DNA of 64,000 bases. It comes from CBDCVA01 sp965222935 [NCBI: Candidatus Latescibacterota bacterium]. GTDB lineage: Bacteria; Latescibacterota; CBDCVA01. Position 1 is the stretch's first letter, and the number at the start of each line of letters is the position of its first letter. Shown here in pieces: positions 17,368-26,638 of this stretch. The translations under genes and the position numbers were made by a program. Under the pieces are notes generated by a model. It was not told the DNA's origin and did not search any database. It saw nothing but the letters and a program-made list of their open reading frames with translations. Where the stretch lies: positions 682,001-746,000 of the forward strand of contig CBDCVA010000001.1 of the NCBI GenBank assembly GCA_965222935.1, given 5' to 3'.

Positions 17368-18572
17368 GCGAACGGAATGAGGGTGAGCCCATCCCTGGTG
17401 GCGCGACAGCCCCCGATGGTTTTCGAGCCAGCGGCGTCGCCTGCGGGATCAAGCCAGAGGGCCTTGATCTGGCCATCATAGGTGCGGATGACCGTTGTAC
17501 TGCAGCCGCGATGTATACGACGAATCGCATTCAGGCTGCGCCGCTCAGGCTCTCCCGCACCCACCTCGCCGATGGGCGGGCACAGGCCATCGTCGTCAAC
17601 AGCGGCAACGCCAATTGCGCCACGGGCCCTGAGGGCGAGACCCATGCGCAGCGCATGGCTGAAGCGACCGGGGAGGCTCTGGGGATCGAGGCCACCGATG
17701 TCGTCGTCGCTTCGACCGGCGTCATCGGTCGGTTGTTGCCCATCGAGAAGATCGAACGTGGGATCGAACGCGCCGTGACGGCGCTCTCATCCGATGGCGG
17801 CGAAACGGCCGCCCGTGCGATGATGACGACCGACACGCACCCCAAGACCGCAGCGCGCTGCGTCGAGACCAAGGGTAGGACGTTCACGGTCGGCGGCATG
17901 GCCAAGGGAGCGGGCATGATCGCCCCGAACCTGGCGACGATGCTCGTGTTCTTGACGACGGACGCTCAGGCTGAGGCGGCGGTGCTTAAGCCGGCACTTA
18001 AGCGGGCTGTCAGCCGGTCGTTCAATGCCATCACTGTAGACGGAGACCAGAGCACCAACGACATGGTCGTGCTCTTGGCGAGCGGCGTCAGCGGTGTGGA
18101 TGTCTCCAACGGCGGTCATGCCGAAGCTTTTCGCGGCGCCTTGAATACTGTGACGCTGAAGTTGGCGCAGATGCTCGCTCGCGATGGCGAGGGTGCCACC
18201 AAGCTCGTGACGGTCCAGGTGGACAACGCCTCCACGCAAGAGCCAGCGCGGCAGGTGGCCCAGGCCATCGCGAACTCGCCCCTGTGCAAGACGGCGGTCT
18301 TCGGGCGCGACCCCAACTGGGGCCGGGTGCTGGTGGCAGCCGGCAACGCGGGCGTCCCCATCGATGTGGGGCGACTCACGGTCGAGGTAGGCGGCATACC
18401 GCTTTTCAAAGGCGGGGCACCGACGGGACGGGAAGCGGCGGCGCAGGAGGCTATGGGGCGAAATGAAGTGACGATCCGGGTGGATATGGGCACCGGCGAG
18501 GCGGCTTTCACCTATTACACTTGTGACCTGACCTATGACTACGTCCGGATCAACGCCGAGTACACCACCTAG
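17364..18572 (+). CDS. argJ: Bifunctional ornithine acetyltransferase / N-acetylglutamate synthase ArgJ
   Basis: ArgJ moves the acetyl group from N-acetylornithine to glutamate in the cyclic arginine pathway. The 402-residue precursor self-cleaves before a catalytic Thr; the expected site is Ala191-Thr192 in APNLATMLVF. Other family marks are VNSGNANCATG, GDQSTNDM and FGRDPNWGRVL. Whether it also uses acetyl-CoA (bifunctional) cannot be read from sequence. The GTG start overlaps cimA by 4 nt. No other arg gene is in the window. Confidence 0.95.
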   Translation: MSERNEGEPIPGGATAPDGFRASGVACGIKPEGLDLAIIGADDRCTAAAMYTTNRIQAAPLRLSRTHLADGRAQAIVVNSGNANCATGPEGETHAQRMAEATGEALGIEATDVVVASTGVIGRLLPIEKIERGIERAVTALSSDGGETAARAMMTTDTHPKTAARCVETKGRTFTVGGMAKGAGMIAPNLATMLVFLTTDAQAEAAVLKPALKRAVSRSFNAITVDGDQSTNDMVVLLASGVSGVDVSNGGHAEAFRGALNTVTLKLAQMLARDGEGATKLVTVQVDNASTQEPARQVAQAIANSPLCKTAVFGRDPNWGRVLVAAGNAGVPIDVGRLTVEVGGIPLFKGGAPTGREAAAQEAMGRNEVTIRVDMGTGEAAFTYYTCDLTYDYVRINAEYTT

Positions 18573-18593
18573 GGACGAGAGGGGGGCAACGAA

Positions 18594-19820
18594 GTGGCGC
18601 AGGCTGTGACGAGGGCTTCCATGCCGATCTCGCAGGCCGCGGGTAGGATTCAACCGTCGATCACGGTGGCGCTGACCTCACGCGCGAAGGAGATGCGAGC
18701 GCGGGGGATTGACGTGGTGGGGCTGACGGCTGGCGAGCCGGATTTCGACACGCCCGAGCACATCAAAGGAGCAGCGGTACGGGCCATCCGCGATGGAAAG
18801 ACGAAGTACACGCCCGGTGCGGGCATCCCTGAACTGCGGGAGGCTATTGCCCAGAAACTCCTTCGGGATAATGGCTTGGGGTATTCAGCGAATGAGGTCC
18901 TCGTCGGTTGCGGCGGCAAGCAACCGATCTTCCAGATGGCGTTCGCCGTGTTGAACCCCGGCGACGAAGCGATCATCCCCGCGCCTTACTGGGTCAGCTA
19001 CCCCGACCAGGTCAAGGCCGTTGGCGGCGTGCCCGTGGTCATCGAAGGGGTGCCGGAAAATGACCTGAAGATCACGCCCGACCAGCTCGAAGCGGCCATC
19101 ACGCCTCGCACCAGACTCTTTTATCTCAACAGCCCTTCCAATCCAGGCGGCTTCATCTACACGGCGGATGAACTTCGTGCGCTGGGTGAGGTGGTTAAGG
19201 GTCGCGGCGTGTGGGTGCTCACGGACGAAATTTACGAGAAGATCGTCTACGGCGGCGCAGAGCACCACACGATCGCGGCGCTGGTGCCCGAGCTCAAGGC
19301 GCAAACGGTCGTCGTCAACGGCGTCTCCAAGGCTTATGCGATGACCGGCTGGCGTGTCGGCTACGGGGCGGGCCCCCCTGAGGTCATCGGGGCGATGGGT
19401 AAGCTCCAGAGCCAGGAGACGACCCACACCTCGTCCGTCTCTCAGTACGCCGCGCTGGCGGCTTTGACCGGGCCCCAAATCTGCGTGGACGAGATGGTCG
19501 TTGCCTTCGCCGAACGGCGGCAGTACGTCCTCGAACGGTTGGAGGCTATGCCGGGCGTCTCGGGCTGCCCGACCCCAGGCGGCGCGTTCTACGTGTTCCC
19601 CGATGTCTCGACCGTCTACGGTCGCTCGGTCGGTAGCCGGACGATCGATGGATCGGTAGCCCTCTCGGAGTTCCTACTCGAGGAGATGCTGGTGGGGGTG
19701 GTGCCGGGCGGAGGCTTTGGCATGGACCGCCACGTGAGGCTCTCTTACGCCGCCGGCCTGGAGACGCTGGAGCAGGGTCTCGATCGGTTGGAAGCGGGGT
19801 TAGGAAAGCTACTGGATTAA
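18594..19820 (+). CDS. Aspartate-type aminotransferase (class I, PLP)
   Basis: This is a fold-type I aminotransferase of 408 residues. It has AGEPDFDTPEHI, YTPGAGIPELR, NSPSNPGG, and the PLP lysine Lys246 in VNGVSKAYAMTGWRVGY. This pattern fits subgroup I-gamma aspartate aminotransferases, which often also act on prephenate or aromatic acids. GTG 18594 follows GAGAGGGGGG and is the better start; ATG 18621 is an alternative. Within this amino-acid cluster it could supply aspartate or serve as a branched-chain or aromatic transaminase. Confidence 0.9.
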   Translation: MAQAVTRASMPISQAAGRIQPSITVALTSRAKEMRARGIDVVGLTAGEPDFDTPEHIKGAAVRAIRDGKTKYTPGAGIPELREAIAQKLLRDNGLGYSANEVLVGCGGKQPIFQMAFAVLNPGDEAIIPAPYWVSYPDQVKAVGGVPVVIEGVPENDLKITPDQLEAAITPRTRLFYLNSPSNPGGFIYTADELRALGEVVKGRGVWVLTDEIYEKIVYGGAEHHTIAALVPELKAQTVVVNGVSKAYAMTGWRVGYGAGPPEVIGAMGKLQSQETTHTSSVSQYAALAALTGPQICVDEMVVAFAERRQYVLERLEAMPGVSGCPTPGGAFYVFPDVSTVYGRSVGSRTIDGSVALSEFLLEEMLVGVVPGGGFGMDRHVRLSYAAGLETLEQGLDRLEAGLGKLLD

Positions 19821-19850
19821 GGTCATGGGATCAAGGAAGCGGACCAAATC

Positions 19851-20729
19851 GTGAGTGAGCGAAGATTGCGGATCGGGTTTCCCCAAGGCAGCCTGCAAGC
19901 GATGACGGTCTCACTCTTCGAGAAGGCGGGATATCGGATCGGCTTCAGTGGGCGGTCCTACGTACCCCGGATCGATGACCCCGAGCTGGAAGGGCTGCTC
20001 TTGCGCGCGCAGGAGATGGCGATCTATGTCAGCGCGGGTGTGCTCGACGTCGGGATTACCGGGGCGGACTGGATTGCCGAGCAGGGACGCGAGGTCGTCG
20101 AAATCTGCGAGTTGGTATACTCGAAGGCGGAGTTCCGTCCCGCGCGGTGGGTGATTGCGGTTCCGAACGACTCGCCCGTTCAGCGGCCGGAAGACCTTCG
20201 GGGCAAGCGTGTAGCTACGGAGTTGGTGGACGTGACCCAGCGGTACTTCCGGGATCATGGAATCGAAGTCGGGGTCGAATTCTCCTGGGGGGCGACCGAG
20301 GCCAAGCTGCCCGATCTCGCCGACGCCATCGTCGAACTCACGGAGACGGGCGCGTCGCTCGCAGCCAACGGTCTGCGGGTCGTTGATATCGTCTACGAGT
20401 CCACGACCCGTCTCATTGCCAACCCAGAGGCCTGGCAGGATGCCTGGAAGCGGGAGAAGGCGGAGAACCTATCGCTTCTGCTCCAGGGCGCGCTCACGGC
20501 ACGTGACAAGGTAGGCCTTCGGATGAACGTCGCGCGCGACAAGCTGGACGCCGTCGTGGACATCCTACCGTCGCTTCACACGCCGACCATCGCCAATCTC
20601 ACCGATCCCGACTGGGTGGACCTGGACGTGGTGCTCGACGAAAAGATAGCGCGCGAGCTCATCCCTCGCCTCAGGCGAGCCGGAGCACAGGGCATTGTCG
20701 AGTACCCCCTCAACAAGGTCATCCTCTGA
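19851..20729 (+). CDS. hisG: ATP phosphoribosyltransferase HisG, long form
   Basis: HisG starts histidine synthesis by joining ATP and PRPP. The 292 residues comprise the bilobed catalytic domain (PQGSLQAMT near the N-terminus, GITGADWI, and the PRPP-loop region ELTETGASLAANGL) plus the C-terminal ACT-like allosteric domain (about 220-292, ending GIVEYPLNKVIL). This is the long, histidine-inhibited form that does not need HisZ. The GTG at 19851 lacks a clear ribosome binding site. Next gene is hisC, 7 nt later. Confidence 0.95.
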   Translation: MSERRLRIGFPQGSLQAMTVSLFEKAGYRIGFSGRSYVPRIDDPELEGLLLRAQEMAIYVSAGVLDVGITGADWIAEQGREVVEICELVYSKAEFRPARWVIAVPNDSPVQRPEDLRGKRVATELVDVTQRYFRDHGIEVGVEFSWGATEAKLPDLADAIVELTETGASLAANGLRVVDIVYESTTRLIANPEAWQDAWKREKAENLSLLLQGALTARDKVGLRMNVARDKLDAVVDILPSLHTPTIANLTDPDWVDLDVVLDEKIARELIPRLRRAGAQGIVEYPLNKVIL

Positions 20730-20736
20730 GGTCCTC

Positions 20737-21855
20737 ATGGCGACGCGTGCGGCGCCGCCGCGAAAGCCGGACCCGCTGGCCAAGATTCGCCCCGAAGCGC
20801 GTGCCATTGCGCCGTACGCGCTGCAGCATTACTCCCACGAGATCAAGCTCAACCAGAATGAGAACCCCTTCGACGTGCCCCTGGCTTTGAAAGCGGCAGT
20901 CTTCGACGAGGTGCGGAGGCGTTCGTGGTCGCGCTACCCGCCACTGGTGCCTCAGTCGCTCGTGGACCGACTGGCCGCGATCGCAGGATGGACGCCTCGC
21001 GGCGTGCTCGTCGGCAACGGATCGAACGAGTTGATACAGGCGACGCTCCTGGTCACGGTCCGCCAGGGGGTTCGCGTCATCATCCCTGAACCCACCTTCC
21101 CGCTCTACGCGCTTCAGAGTTCGCTCATGGGTGCCCAAGTGGAGCGCGTCCGATTGCAGCCCGATCTATCGTTCGACGTTGAGGCTTTGTTGGATGCGGC
21201 GCGCGCCGGGGCTGGCGTTGTGGCGATCAACTCTCCGAACAATCCCACCGGAAGCCTCTTGGAACCGGAGGCGCTTGCGGCGCTCTGTGAGGCGACCGAT
21301 GCTCTGGTGGTCGTGGACGAGGCCTACCACGAGTTCGCCGGAGTCAGCGCGGTGCCCCTCTTGCGCGATCACCCCAACCTCGTGGTCCTGCGCACGTTTT
21401 CCAAGGCCCTTTCACTGGCCGCGTTGCGCGTAGGATACCTGCTGGCAGCACCCGATGTCACCGCGGAGATTCACAAGGCGCAACTGCCGTATAACGTCAA
21501 CACCTTCTCGTGCGTCGCGACGGAAATGCTCCTCGATGCGCGGAGCGAGTTTGACGAGCGTATTTCGCTCCTGCGGGCTGAGCGCGAGCGGCTCATCCGG
21601 GCCATGACCCAGATTCCGGGTGTCCATCCCTATCCGTCGCACGCGAACTTCATCTGCTTCGGGCTCGATTCGCGCCCGGCAATGGTCTTCGAGCGGCTCA
21701 TCCAGAGGGGCGTACTGGTGCGCGACGTGAGCGGTTACCCCATGCTGGATCGCTGCTTGCGTGTAAGCGTGGGAACCCCCGATGAGAACGCCCGCTTTCT
21801 GGCGGCGTTACGCGAAGCGGTGACGGCCGAGGACGCCGGGGAGACTGCCGGATGA
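20737..21855 (+). CDS. hisC: Histidinol-phosphate aminotransferase HisC
   Basis: HisC transaminates imidazole acetol-phosphate. The 372-residue class I/II PLP enzyme shows KLNQNENPF, the NGSNELI phosphate-binding turn, NSPNNPTG, DEAYHEF and the PLP lysine Lys223 in RTFSKALSLAALRVGY. The start at 20737 fits the family; codons upstream overlap the end of hisG. The stop overlaps the hisB start by 4 nt. Confidence 0.95.
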   Translation: MATRAAPPRKPDPLAKIRPEARAIAPYALQHYSHEIKLNQNENPFDVPLALKAAVFDEVRRRSWSRYPPLVPQSLVDRLAAIAGWTPRGVLVGNGSNELIQATLLVTVRQGVRVIIPEPTFPLYALQSSLMGAQVERVRLQPDLSFDVEALLDAARAGAGVVAINSPNNPTGSLLEPEALAALCEATDALVVVDEAYHEFAGVSAVPLLRDHPNLVVLRTFSKALSLAALRVGYLLAAPDVTAEIHKAQLPYNVNTFSCVATEMLLDARSEFDERISLLRAERERLIRAMTQIPGVHPYPSHANFICFGLDSRPAMVFERLIQRGVLVRDVSGYPMLDRCLRVSVGTPDENARFLAALREAVTAEDAGETAG

Positions 21856-22475
21856 GTGACGAAGCGGCCCTCCGCCGAGCGCGCGTTCATCGCACGACGC
21901 ACGAGACGGACGTCACCGTCGAGCTCAACCTGGACGGGACGGGTACATTCAGTGGCGGGACGGGCGTCGCCTTCTTCGATCACATGCTGGCACAGGTTGC
22001 CAAACACGCGCTCTTCGACCTTGAGGTGCGTGCGAAGGGCGATCTGGACGTGGACGTACACCACACGGTGGAGGATATCGGCATTGTGCTCGGAAGGGCA
22101 CTCGACCGTGCACTCGGTGACCGATCTGGAATCGTCCGCTTCGGTAGCGCGCTCGTCCCGATGCATGACGCCCTGGGGCGTGTGGTGCTCGATCTCGGTG
22201 GGCGCGCCGACCTCTGGTTCGCACCTGAGCGAGCCCACGCCGTCGGTGCCTTCTCGACCCATAGTGCGACGGAGTTCCTGCGCAGCCTCGCCGAACACGG
22301 ACGCCTCAATGCGCACGTGGACATCCTTCGCGGGAGCGACCCGCACCATGCTCTGGAGGCCGTCTTCAAGGCGCTGGGACGCGCGCTCCGCGAGGCCGTC
22401 GCCTCCGATCCACGGCAGACGGGTCCGCCGAGCACCAAGGGAACCCTTTCAGCCGACAACGCGCCGGCTGCGTGA
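21852..22475 (+). CDS. hisB: Imidazoleglycerol-phosphate dehydratase HisB
   Basis: HisB dehydrates imidazole glycerol phosphate using Mn2+. The 207-residue protein is the monofunctional form without a phosphatase domain. The two metal-binding histidine motifs are DVHHTVEDIG and the downstream DPHHALEAVFKALGRAL; FFDHMLAQVAKHALFDLEV is also conserved. A polar 20-residue tail follows the domain. The histidine run stops here: hisH, A, F, I and D are not in the window. Confidence 0.95.
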   Translation: MSDEAALRRARVHRTTHETDVTVELNLDGTGTFSGGTGVAFFDHMLAQVAKHALFDLEVRAKGDLDVDVHHTVEDIGIVLGRALDRALGDRSGIVRFGSALVPMHDALGRVVLDLGGRADLWFAPERAHAVGAFSTHSATEFLRSLAEHGRLNAHVDILRGSDPHHALEAVFKALGRALREAVASDPRQTGPPSTKGTLSADNAPAA

Positions 22476-22579
22476 ACCTTTTAGGCCGGCGGAGGCGTTG
22501 AAAGGGCAGCCGGGCGATGGGCGTGGCGTGAACCACCGGAGACCGATCACGTTACGTCCCGAGCTCAATGGGATGAACC

Positions 22580-23590
22580 GTGCAACGTGCAGCCCTTGAT
22601 GCCTTCGGGGAAACGGCGGAGCCCGCCCCAGCCGTGGAGATGCCCACGCTCTCCGTCGTCGTGCCCGTCCTCGACGAGGAGGGCAGCCTGGAGGCCCTCC
22701 TCGCGGAACTCGTCACCGCGCTCGCGGCGACCCATAGACCCTACGAGATCCTGTTCATCGACGACGGCTCGCGCGACGGTTCGCCGCGCATCCTGGCGGA
22801 CTTGGCAGAGCGCGATTCGCACGTCCGAGTGGTCCGATTTCGCAAGAATTACGGGAAGTCCGCTGCGCTTTCGACCGGCTTTCACCTAGCGCGGGGCCAG
22901 ATCATCATCACGCTCGACGGGGATGGGCAGGACGACCCGGGCGAGATCCCGCAATTTCTGGCGAAGTTGGATCAAGGTTACGACCTCGTCTCGGGCTGGA
23001 AGGTTCGCCGCCGCGATCCGTTGAAGAAGCGACTGCCTTCGCGGTTGTTCAACACCGTCACGGCGTGGACAACGGGGGTTCCGCTTCACGACTTCAACTG
23101 CGGCTTCAAGGCCTATCGGCGGCAGGTCGCTAAGGAGGTGCCTCTGTACGGTGAGCTGCACCGCTATATCCCGGTGCTCGCCAGTTGGGATGGGTTTCGC
23201 ATCGCCGAGCTTGAGGTGAACCACCGGCCGCGCACGCACGGGCGCTCGAAATATGGCCGGGGAAGATTCGTGCGCGGTTGCTTGGACCTGGTCACGGTGC
23301 TCTTCCACACCCAGTACGCCCGCCGGCCTCTGCATCTGTTTGGCGGCGTGGGGCTCTTGTTCTTCGCGGCGGGTTTCGGTGTCGGGCTGCAACTCGTTTG
23401 GGATTGGCTCCACAAGGGGATCGGATGGCGGCCACTCTTGTTCCTGGATGTGGTCCTGCTCCTCGCGGGCATTCAATTCATCTCAATGGGCCTCCTGGGA
23501 GAGATGCTGACCCGGGCGTACTTCAGTAGGAAAGAGTACGGCATCCGGGACCTCTTGGGCTTCGACGAACGCGATGGCCACTCCGGGTGA
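22580..23590 (+). CDS. Family 2 glycosyltransferase with C-terminal membrane anchors (ArnC/GtrB-like)
   Basis: The GT-A domain (about 22-240) contains SVVVPVLDEEGSL, FIDDGSRDGS and the metal-binding DGDGQDDP. Two hydrophobic segments near the C-terminus (about 255-280 and 290-315) match the membrane-anchored polyprenyl-phosphate sugar transferases such as ArnC, GtrB and YkcC. It probably moves a sugar from a nucleotide donor to a lipid carrier on the inner membrane face. The 104-nt gap after hisB makes this the first gene of the glycan cluster. GTG start. Confidence 0.85.
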   Translation: MQRAALDAFGETAEPAPAVEMPTLSVVVPVLDEEGSLEALLAELVTALAATHRPYEILFIDDGSRDGSPRILADLAERDSHVRVVRFRKNYGKSAALSTGFHLARGQIIITLDGDGQDDPGEIPQFLAKLDQGYDLVSGWKVRRRDPLKKRLPSRLFNTVTAWTTGVPLHDFNCGFKAYRRQVAKEVPLYGELHRYIPVLASWDGFRIAELEVNHRPRTHGRSKYGRGRFVRGCLDLVTVLFHTQYARRPLHLFGGVGLLFFAAGFGVGLQLVWDWLHKGIGWRPLLFLDVVLLLAGIQFISMGLLGEMLTRAYFSRKEYGIRDLLGFDERDGHSG

Positions 23591-24305
23591 AGCGCATGGC
23601 GCGCCGCAGGTCACCGTCGTACTGCCGACCTTCAACGAGGCGGGCAATATCGGCTCCCTGATCGCCGCGATTCTCTCCGTGAGCGCGGTGCCAACGGAGG
23701 TTCTGGTCGTGGACGATGATTCGCCCGATGGGACCTGGCATGTGGCGGGCGAGGCGGCGGAGCGGGATCCGCGCGTGCGGGTCATCCGCAGGGAGGGCGA
23801 GCGCGGCCTCACCAGCGCCATCTGGCACGGCGTTTGCGAGGCCCGAGGCGGACAAGCCGTGTGGATGGATTGTGATTTCTCGATGCCTCCCGCTCTGATC
23901 CCGGCGCTGATCGGGGCGCTGGAGGATGCGGACATCGCGGTTGGCTCGCGCTATGCGCCCGACGGCGCCGACCGGCGCGGGGTCCTCGTGGCGGTCGCGC
24001 TCTCGTGGATGATCAACCGTCTTGCAGCGTTCGTGCTGGGACGGGGCGTGCGCGATTACACCAGCGGCTTCATCGCTGCGCGACGCGACGCCGTCCTGAC
24101 GCTTGGCCTGCGCGGGGACTACGGGGAGTACTGCATTGACCTCTTAGCGCGGGCGCAACGTGCGGGCTACCGGCTTCGAGAGGTCGGCTACGAGTGCAGG
24201 CCGCGTGAGGCGGGGAGTTCCAAGACCGCAACGAACCTGTGGGGGTTCGTGCGACGCGGCCGCAAATACCTCTGGACCGTCACCCGGCTGGCATTCTCTT
24301 CGTAG
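23574..24305 (+). CDS. Family 2 glycosyltransferase (polyprenol-phosphate mannosyltransferase-like)
   Basis: A 243-residue GT-A enzyme without clear anchors. Motifs are TVVLPTFNEAGNI, VVDDDSPDGTW and WMDCDFSMPP. The last corresponds to the DADFSHPP donor-site motif of dolichol-phosphate mannose synthases, with Cys in place of the second residue but both Asp kept. YTSGFIAARRDAV corresponds to the family's TSGFR segment. It overlaps the preceding gene by 17 nt. Substrate is unknown. Confidence 0.82.
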   Translation: MATPGEAHGAPQVTVVLPTFNEAGNIGSLIAAILSVSAVPTEVLVVDDDSPDGTWHVAGEAAERDPRVRVIRREGERGLTSAIWHGVCEARGGQAVWMDCDFSMPPALIPALIGALEDADIAVGSRYAPDGADRRGVLVAVALSWMINRLAAFVLGRGVRDYTSGFIAARRDAVLTLGLRGDYGEYCIDLLARAQRAGYRLREVGYECRPREAGSSKTATNLWGFVRRGRKYLWTVTRLAFSS

Positions 24306-24346
24306 GCAATCCTCGGCTCACCTGATCCACGGAGGGTTTAACGAGC

Positions 24347-24376
24347 GTTTCGGGTCCTGACACCCGAGACCATTTT
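24347..24376 (+). terminator. Possible stem-loop attenuator between glycosyltransferase and epimerase genes
   Basis: GTTTCGGGT (24347-24355) pairs with ACCCGAGAC (24362-24370) over nine positions with one G-U pair and a 6-nt loop. The sequence CATTTT follows. The short T-run makes it at best a weak intrinsic terminator, which could lower expression of the genes after it. It lies in an 86-nt gap. Confidence 0.35.
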
Positions 24377-24391
24377 GTGCGGAGGGGAGGG

Positions 24392-25396
24392 ATGGAGCTC
24401 AACGGTAAAAAGGTGATGGTGACCGGTGGTGCCGGCTTCATCGGGTCGACCCTGGTGCGCGAACTTCTCGCCGAGGGCGCGGAGGTGCTCGTCCTGGAGA
24501 GCTTCACTTCCGGGGACCTCTCGAACCTCGAGGAAGTGGCCGACCGGATCGAGGTCGTCGAAGGTGATATCCGAGATCGGAAGCTCGCGAATATCCTACG
24601 CGCCAACGGCATTCAGGTGATCTTCAATCTGGCGGCGGAAGCCTATATCCCGTACTGTTACGACCGGCCGCGAGAGTTCTTCGAGATCAACGCTGATGGG
24701 GCCCTCAACGTGTTGCTCGCGGCGGAGGACGCCGGCGTGGAGCGCGTGCTTCAGTACTCCTCGTCCGAGGTGTACGGTTCCGCCATGTACGTCCCGATGG
24801 ACGAACACCATCCGACCCTGCCGCTGTCCACCTACGCGGTGGCGAAGCTGGCCGCCGATCGCCTCTGCTATACGCTCCACCGCGAGCGCCACATCCCCGT
24901 GATCATCCTCAGGCAGTTCAACGTCTACGGTCCGCGCGAGACCCAGCCCTACGTGATCCCCGAGATCATCAGCCAACTCGCCCGCTCGAACCGCCTCCGC
25001 CTGGGCAACACCCGCGCCCGGCGCGACCTCACCTACGTCGATGACGCAGTCCGTGGCGCCGTGGCTCTCGCCAAGTGCGATGATGCCCTCGGCGAGGTCG
25101 TCAACCTGGGTACGGGACGGGACTGGAGCATCGATGAGTTGGCGCGGACCCTGGGGAAGGTCATGGGCTACGATGAGGTCGAGATTACACTGGATGCAGC
25201 GCGGCTGCGGCCCCTGGACGTCGAACGCCTTCAGTGCAACTACTTCAAGATGCACATGCTGACCGGCTGGAAACCGCAGGTGGAACTCGTGGAGGGTCTA
25301 CGCCGCACCGTCGAGGATTTTCGGGGTCGTGGCCATAAGTGGCTCTGGGAAAATAAGATGGCAACGGCAACGGATCTCTGGCGCCGCCGCGATTGA
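24392..25396 (+). CDS. NAD-dependent nucleotide-sugar epimerase/dehydratase (extended SDR)
   Basis: A Rossmann enzyme with GGAGFIG at residues 13-19, SSSEVYG (active-site Ser region) and YAVAK (catalytic Tyr-Lys). The sugar-nucleotide domain follows, with RQFNVYGPRETQPYVIP and GNTRARRDLTYVDD. This resembles GDP-mannose 4,6-dehydratase, UDP-GlcNAc 4,6-dehydratase/epimerase and UDP-glucuronate decarboxylase relatives; I cannot choose between them. ATG 24392 follows the very strong GGAGGGGAGG and is preferred to GTG 24377. The next gene is an aminotransferase, so the pair probably makes an amino sugar. Confidence 0.85.
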   Translation: MELNGKKVMVTGGAGFIGSTLVRELLAEGAEVLVLESFTSGDLSNLEEVADRIEVVEGDIRDRKLANILRANGIQVIFNLAAEAYIPYCYDRPREFFEINADGALNVLLAAEDAGVERVLQYSSSEVYGSAMYVPMDEHHPTLPLSTYAVAKLAADRLCYTLHRERHIPVIILRQFNVYGPRETQPYVIPEIISQLARSNRLRLGNTRARRDLTYVDDAVRGAVALAKCDDALGEVVNLGTGRDWSIDELARTLGKVMGYDEVEITLDAARLRPLDVERLQCNYFKMHMLTGWKPQVELVEGLRRTVEDFRGRGHKWLWENKMATATDLWRRRD

Positions 25397-25406
25397 GCCG
25401 GGAACC

Positions 25407-26630
25407 ATGATCCAGCCTTCTCCGGTCACCCTCGAAGACCTGGGGCCGCTTGCAGCCGGGGTGCCGCCGCAGGAGCCCGTCCCCGAATCCGACCCCGCCA
25501 AAGCGCAAAGCCCCGCTGGCGTCCGGGTGCCCATCCCGGTCTGCGAACCTCGCCTTGCGGGTAACGAATTAGCTTACGTCCAACGCTGTGTCGAGACGGG
25601 CTGGATCTCGTCGCAGGGCGCTTATGTCGAGGCCTTCGAGGAGCGCTTCGCGGAGCTTTGCGGCGCGAAGTACGGCATCGCCACCTCCAACGGCACCACG
25701 GCCCTGCATCTAGCCCTGGCGACGCTCGGCCTCGGCCCCGGCGACGAAGTCATCATCCCGACCTTCACCATGATCGCCACGGCGAACATGGTGCGGGCCA
25801 CCGGCGCGCGGCCCGTCTTTGTGGACAGCGAACCCCACACCTGGAACATCGACCCCGAGGGGATCGAAGCGAAGATTACCCCGCGGACCCGCGCCATCGT
25901 GCCGGTCCACACCTACGGCCACCCCGCCGACATGGACCGCATAGGCGCCATCGCTGAGCGCCACGGCTTGGCCGTCATCGAGGATGCGGCGGAGGCCCAC
26001 GGGGCCGAGTACCACGGCCGCCGCGCGGGGAGCCTGGGGCTGGCGGCCAGCTTCAGCTTCTACGCGAACAAGATCCTGACCTGCGGCGAGGGCGGCATGG
26101 TGACCACCTCCGACCCCGAGTTTGCCCGCATCGCCCGCATCCTGAGGGACCACGCCTTCAGCGAGGAGCGCCACTTCTGGCACCGCTACCCCGGCTTCAA
26201 TTTCCGCATGACCAACATGCAGGCGGCGGTGGGCCTGGCGCAGTGCGAGCGCTTCGACGAACTGGTCGCGCGACGGATCGAGAACGCCCGCCGCTATACC
26301 GAGGGCCTGAGAGGCGTCCCCGGCATCACGACCCCGCCCCAGGCGCCGGGGATCAAGAGCGTCTACTGGATGTACGGCCTCCTCGTGGACCCCGACCGCT
26401 ACGGCCGCACCCGCGACGAACTGCGCGAACTCCTGGCCCGCCGAGGCATCGAGACGCGCACCTTCTTCATTCCGATGCACCTGCAGCCTATATTCTATTC
26501 AGGCGATGGCGGGCGCTACCTCGTGGCAGAGATGTTGGGAGCGAGGGGGTTGTACCTGCCCTCGGCGGGGACGTTGACGGAACGGGACATAGGTTACGTC
26601 GTGGCCATCGTTAAGGACGCTAAGCTGTAA
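25407..26630 (+). CDS. DegT/DnrJ/EryC1/StrS sugar aminotransferase
   Basis: A PLP enzyme of 407 residues that aminates keto-sugars linked to nucleotides. It shows TSNGTTALHLALATLGLGPGD, the DAAEAHGAEYHGR segment, and PLP lysine Lys222 in SFYANKILTCGEGG. It resembles perosamine synthase and related C4 aminotransferases. About 40 Pro-rich residues precede the conserved PVCEPRLAGNE, so the true start may be later than ATG 25407. It follows the epimerase by 10 nt and precedes a foreign-looking TIR-like gene by 8 nt. Confidence 0.88.
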   Translation: MIQPSPVTLEDLGPLAAGVPPQEPVPESDPAKAQSPAGVRVPIPVCEPRLAGNELAYVQRCVETGWISSQGAYVEAFEERFAELCGAKYGIATSNGTTALHLALATLGLGPGDEVIIPTFTMIATANMVRATGARPVFVDSEPHTWNIDPEGIEAKITPRTRAIVPVHTYGHPADMDRIGAIAERHGLAVIEDAAEAHGAEYHGRRAGSLGLAASFSFYANKILTCGEGGMVTTSDPEFARIARILRDHAFSEERHFWHRYPGFNFRMTNMQAAVGLAQCERFDELVARRIENARRYTEGLRGVPGITTPPQAPGIKSVYWMYGLLVDPDRYGRTRDELRELLARRGIETRTFFIPMHLQPIFYSGDGGRYLVAEMLGARGLYLPSAGTLTERDIGYVVAIVKDAKL

Positions 26631-26638
26631 ACAGACCG

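Noticed and set aside
21856-22599. 247-codon frame overlapping hisB in another phase and reaching toward the next gene.
   Set aside because: hisB has all its conserved motifs; this frame is Arg/Ser-rich and without domain features.
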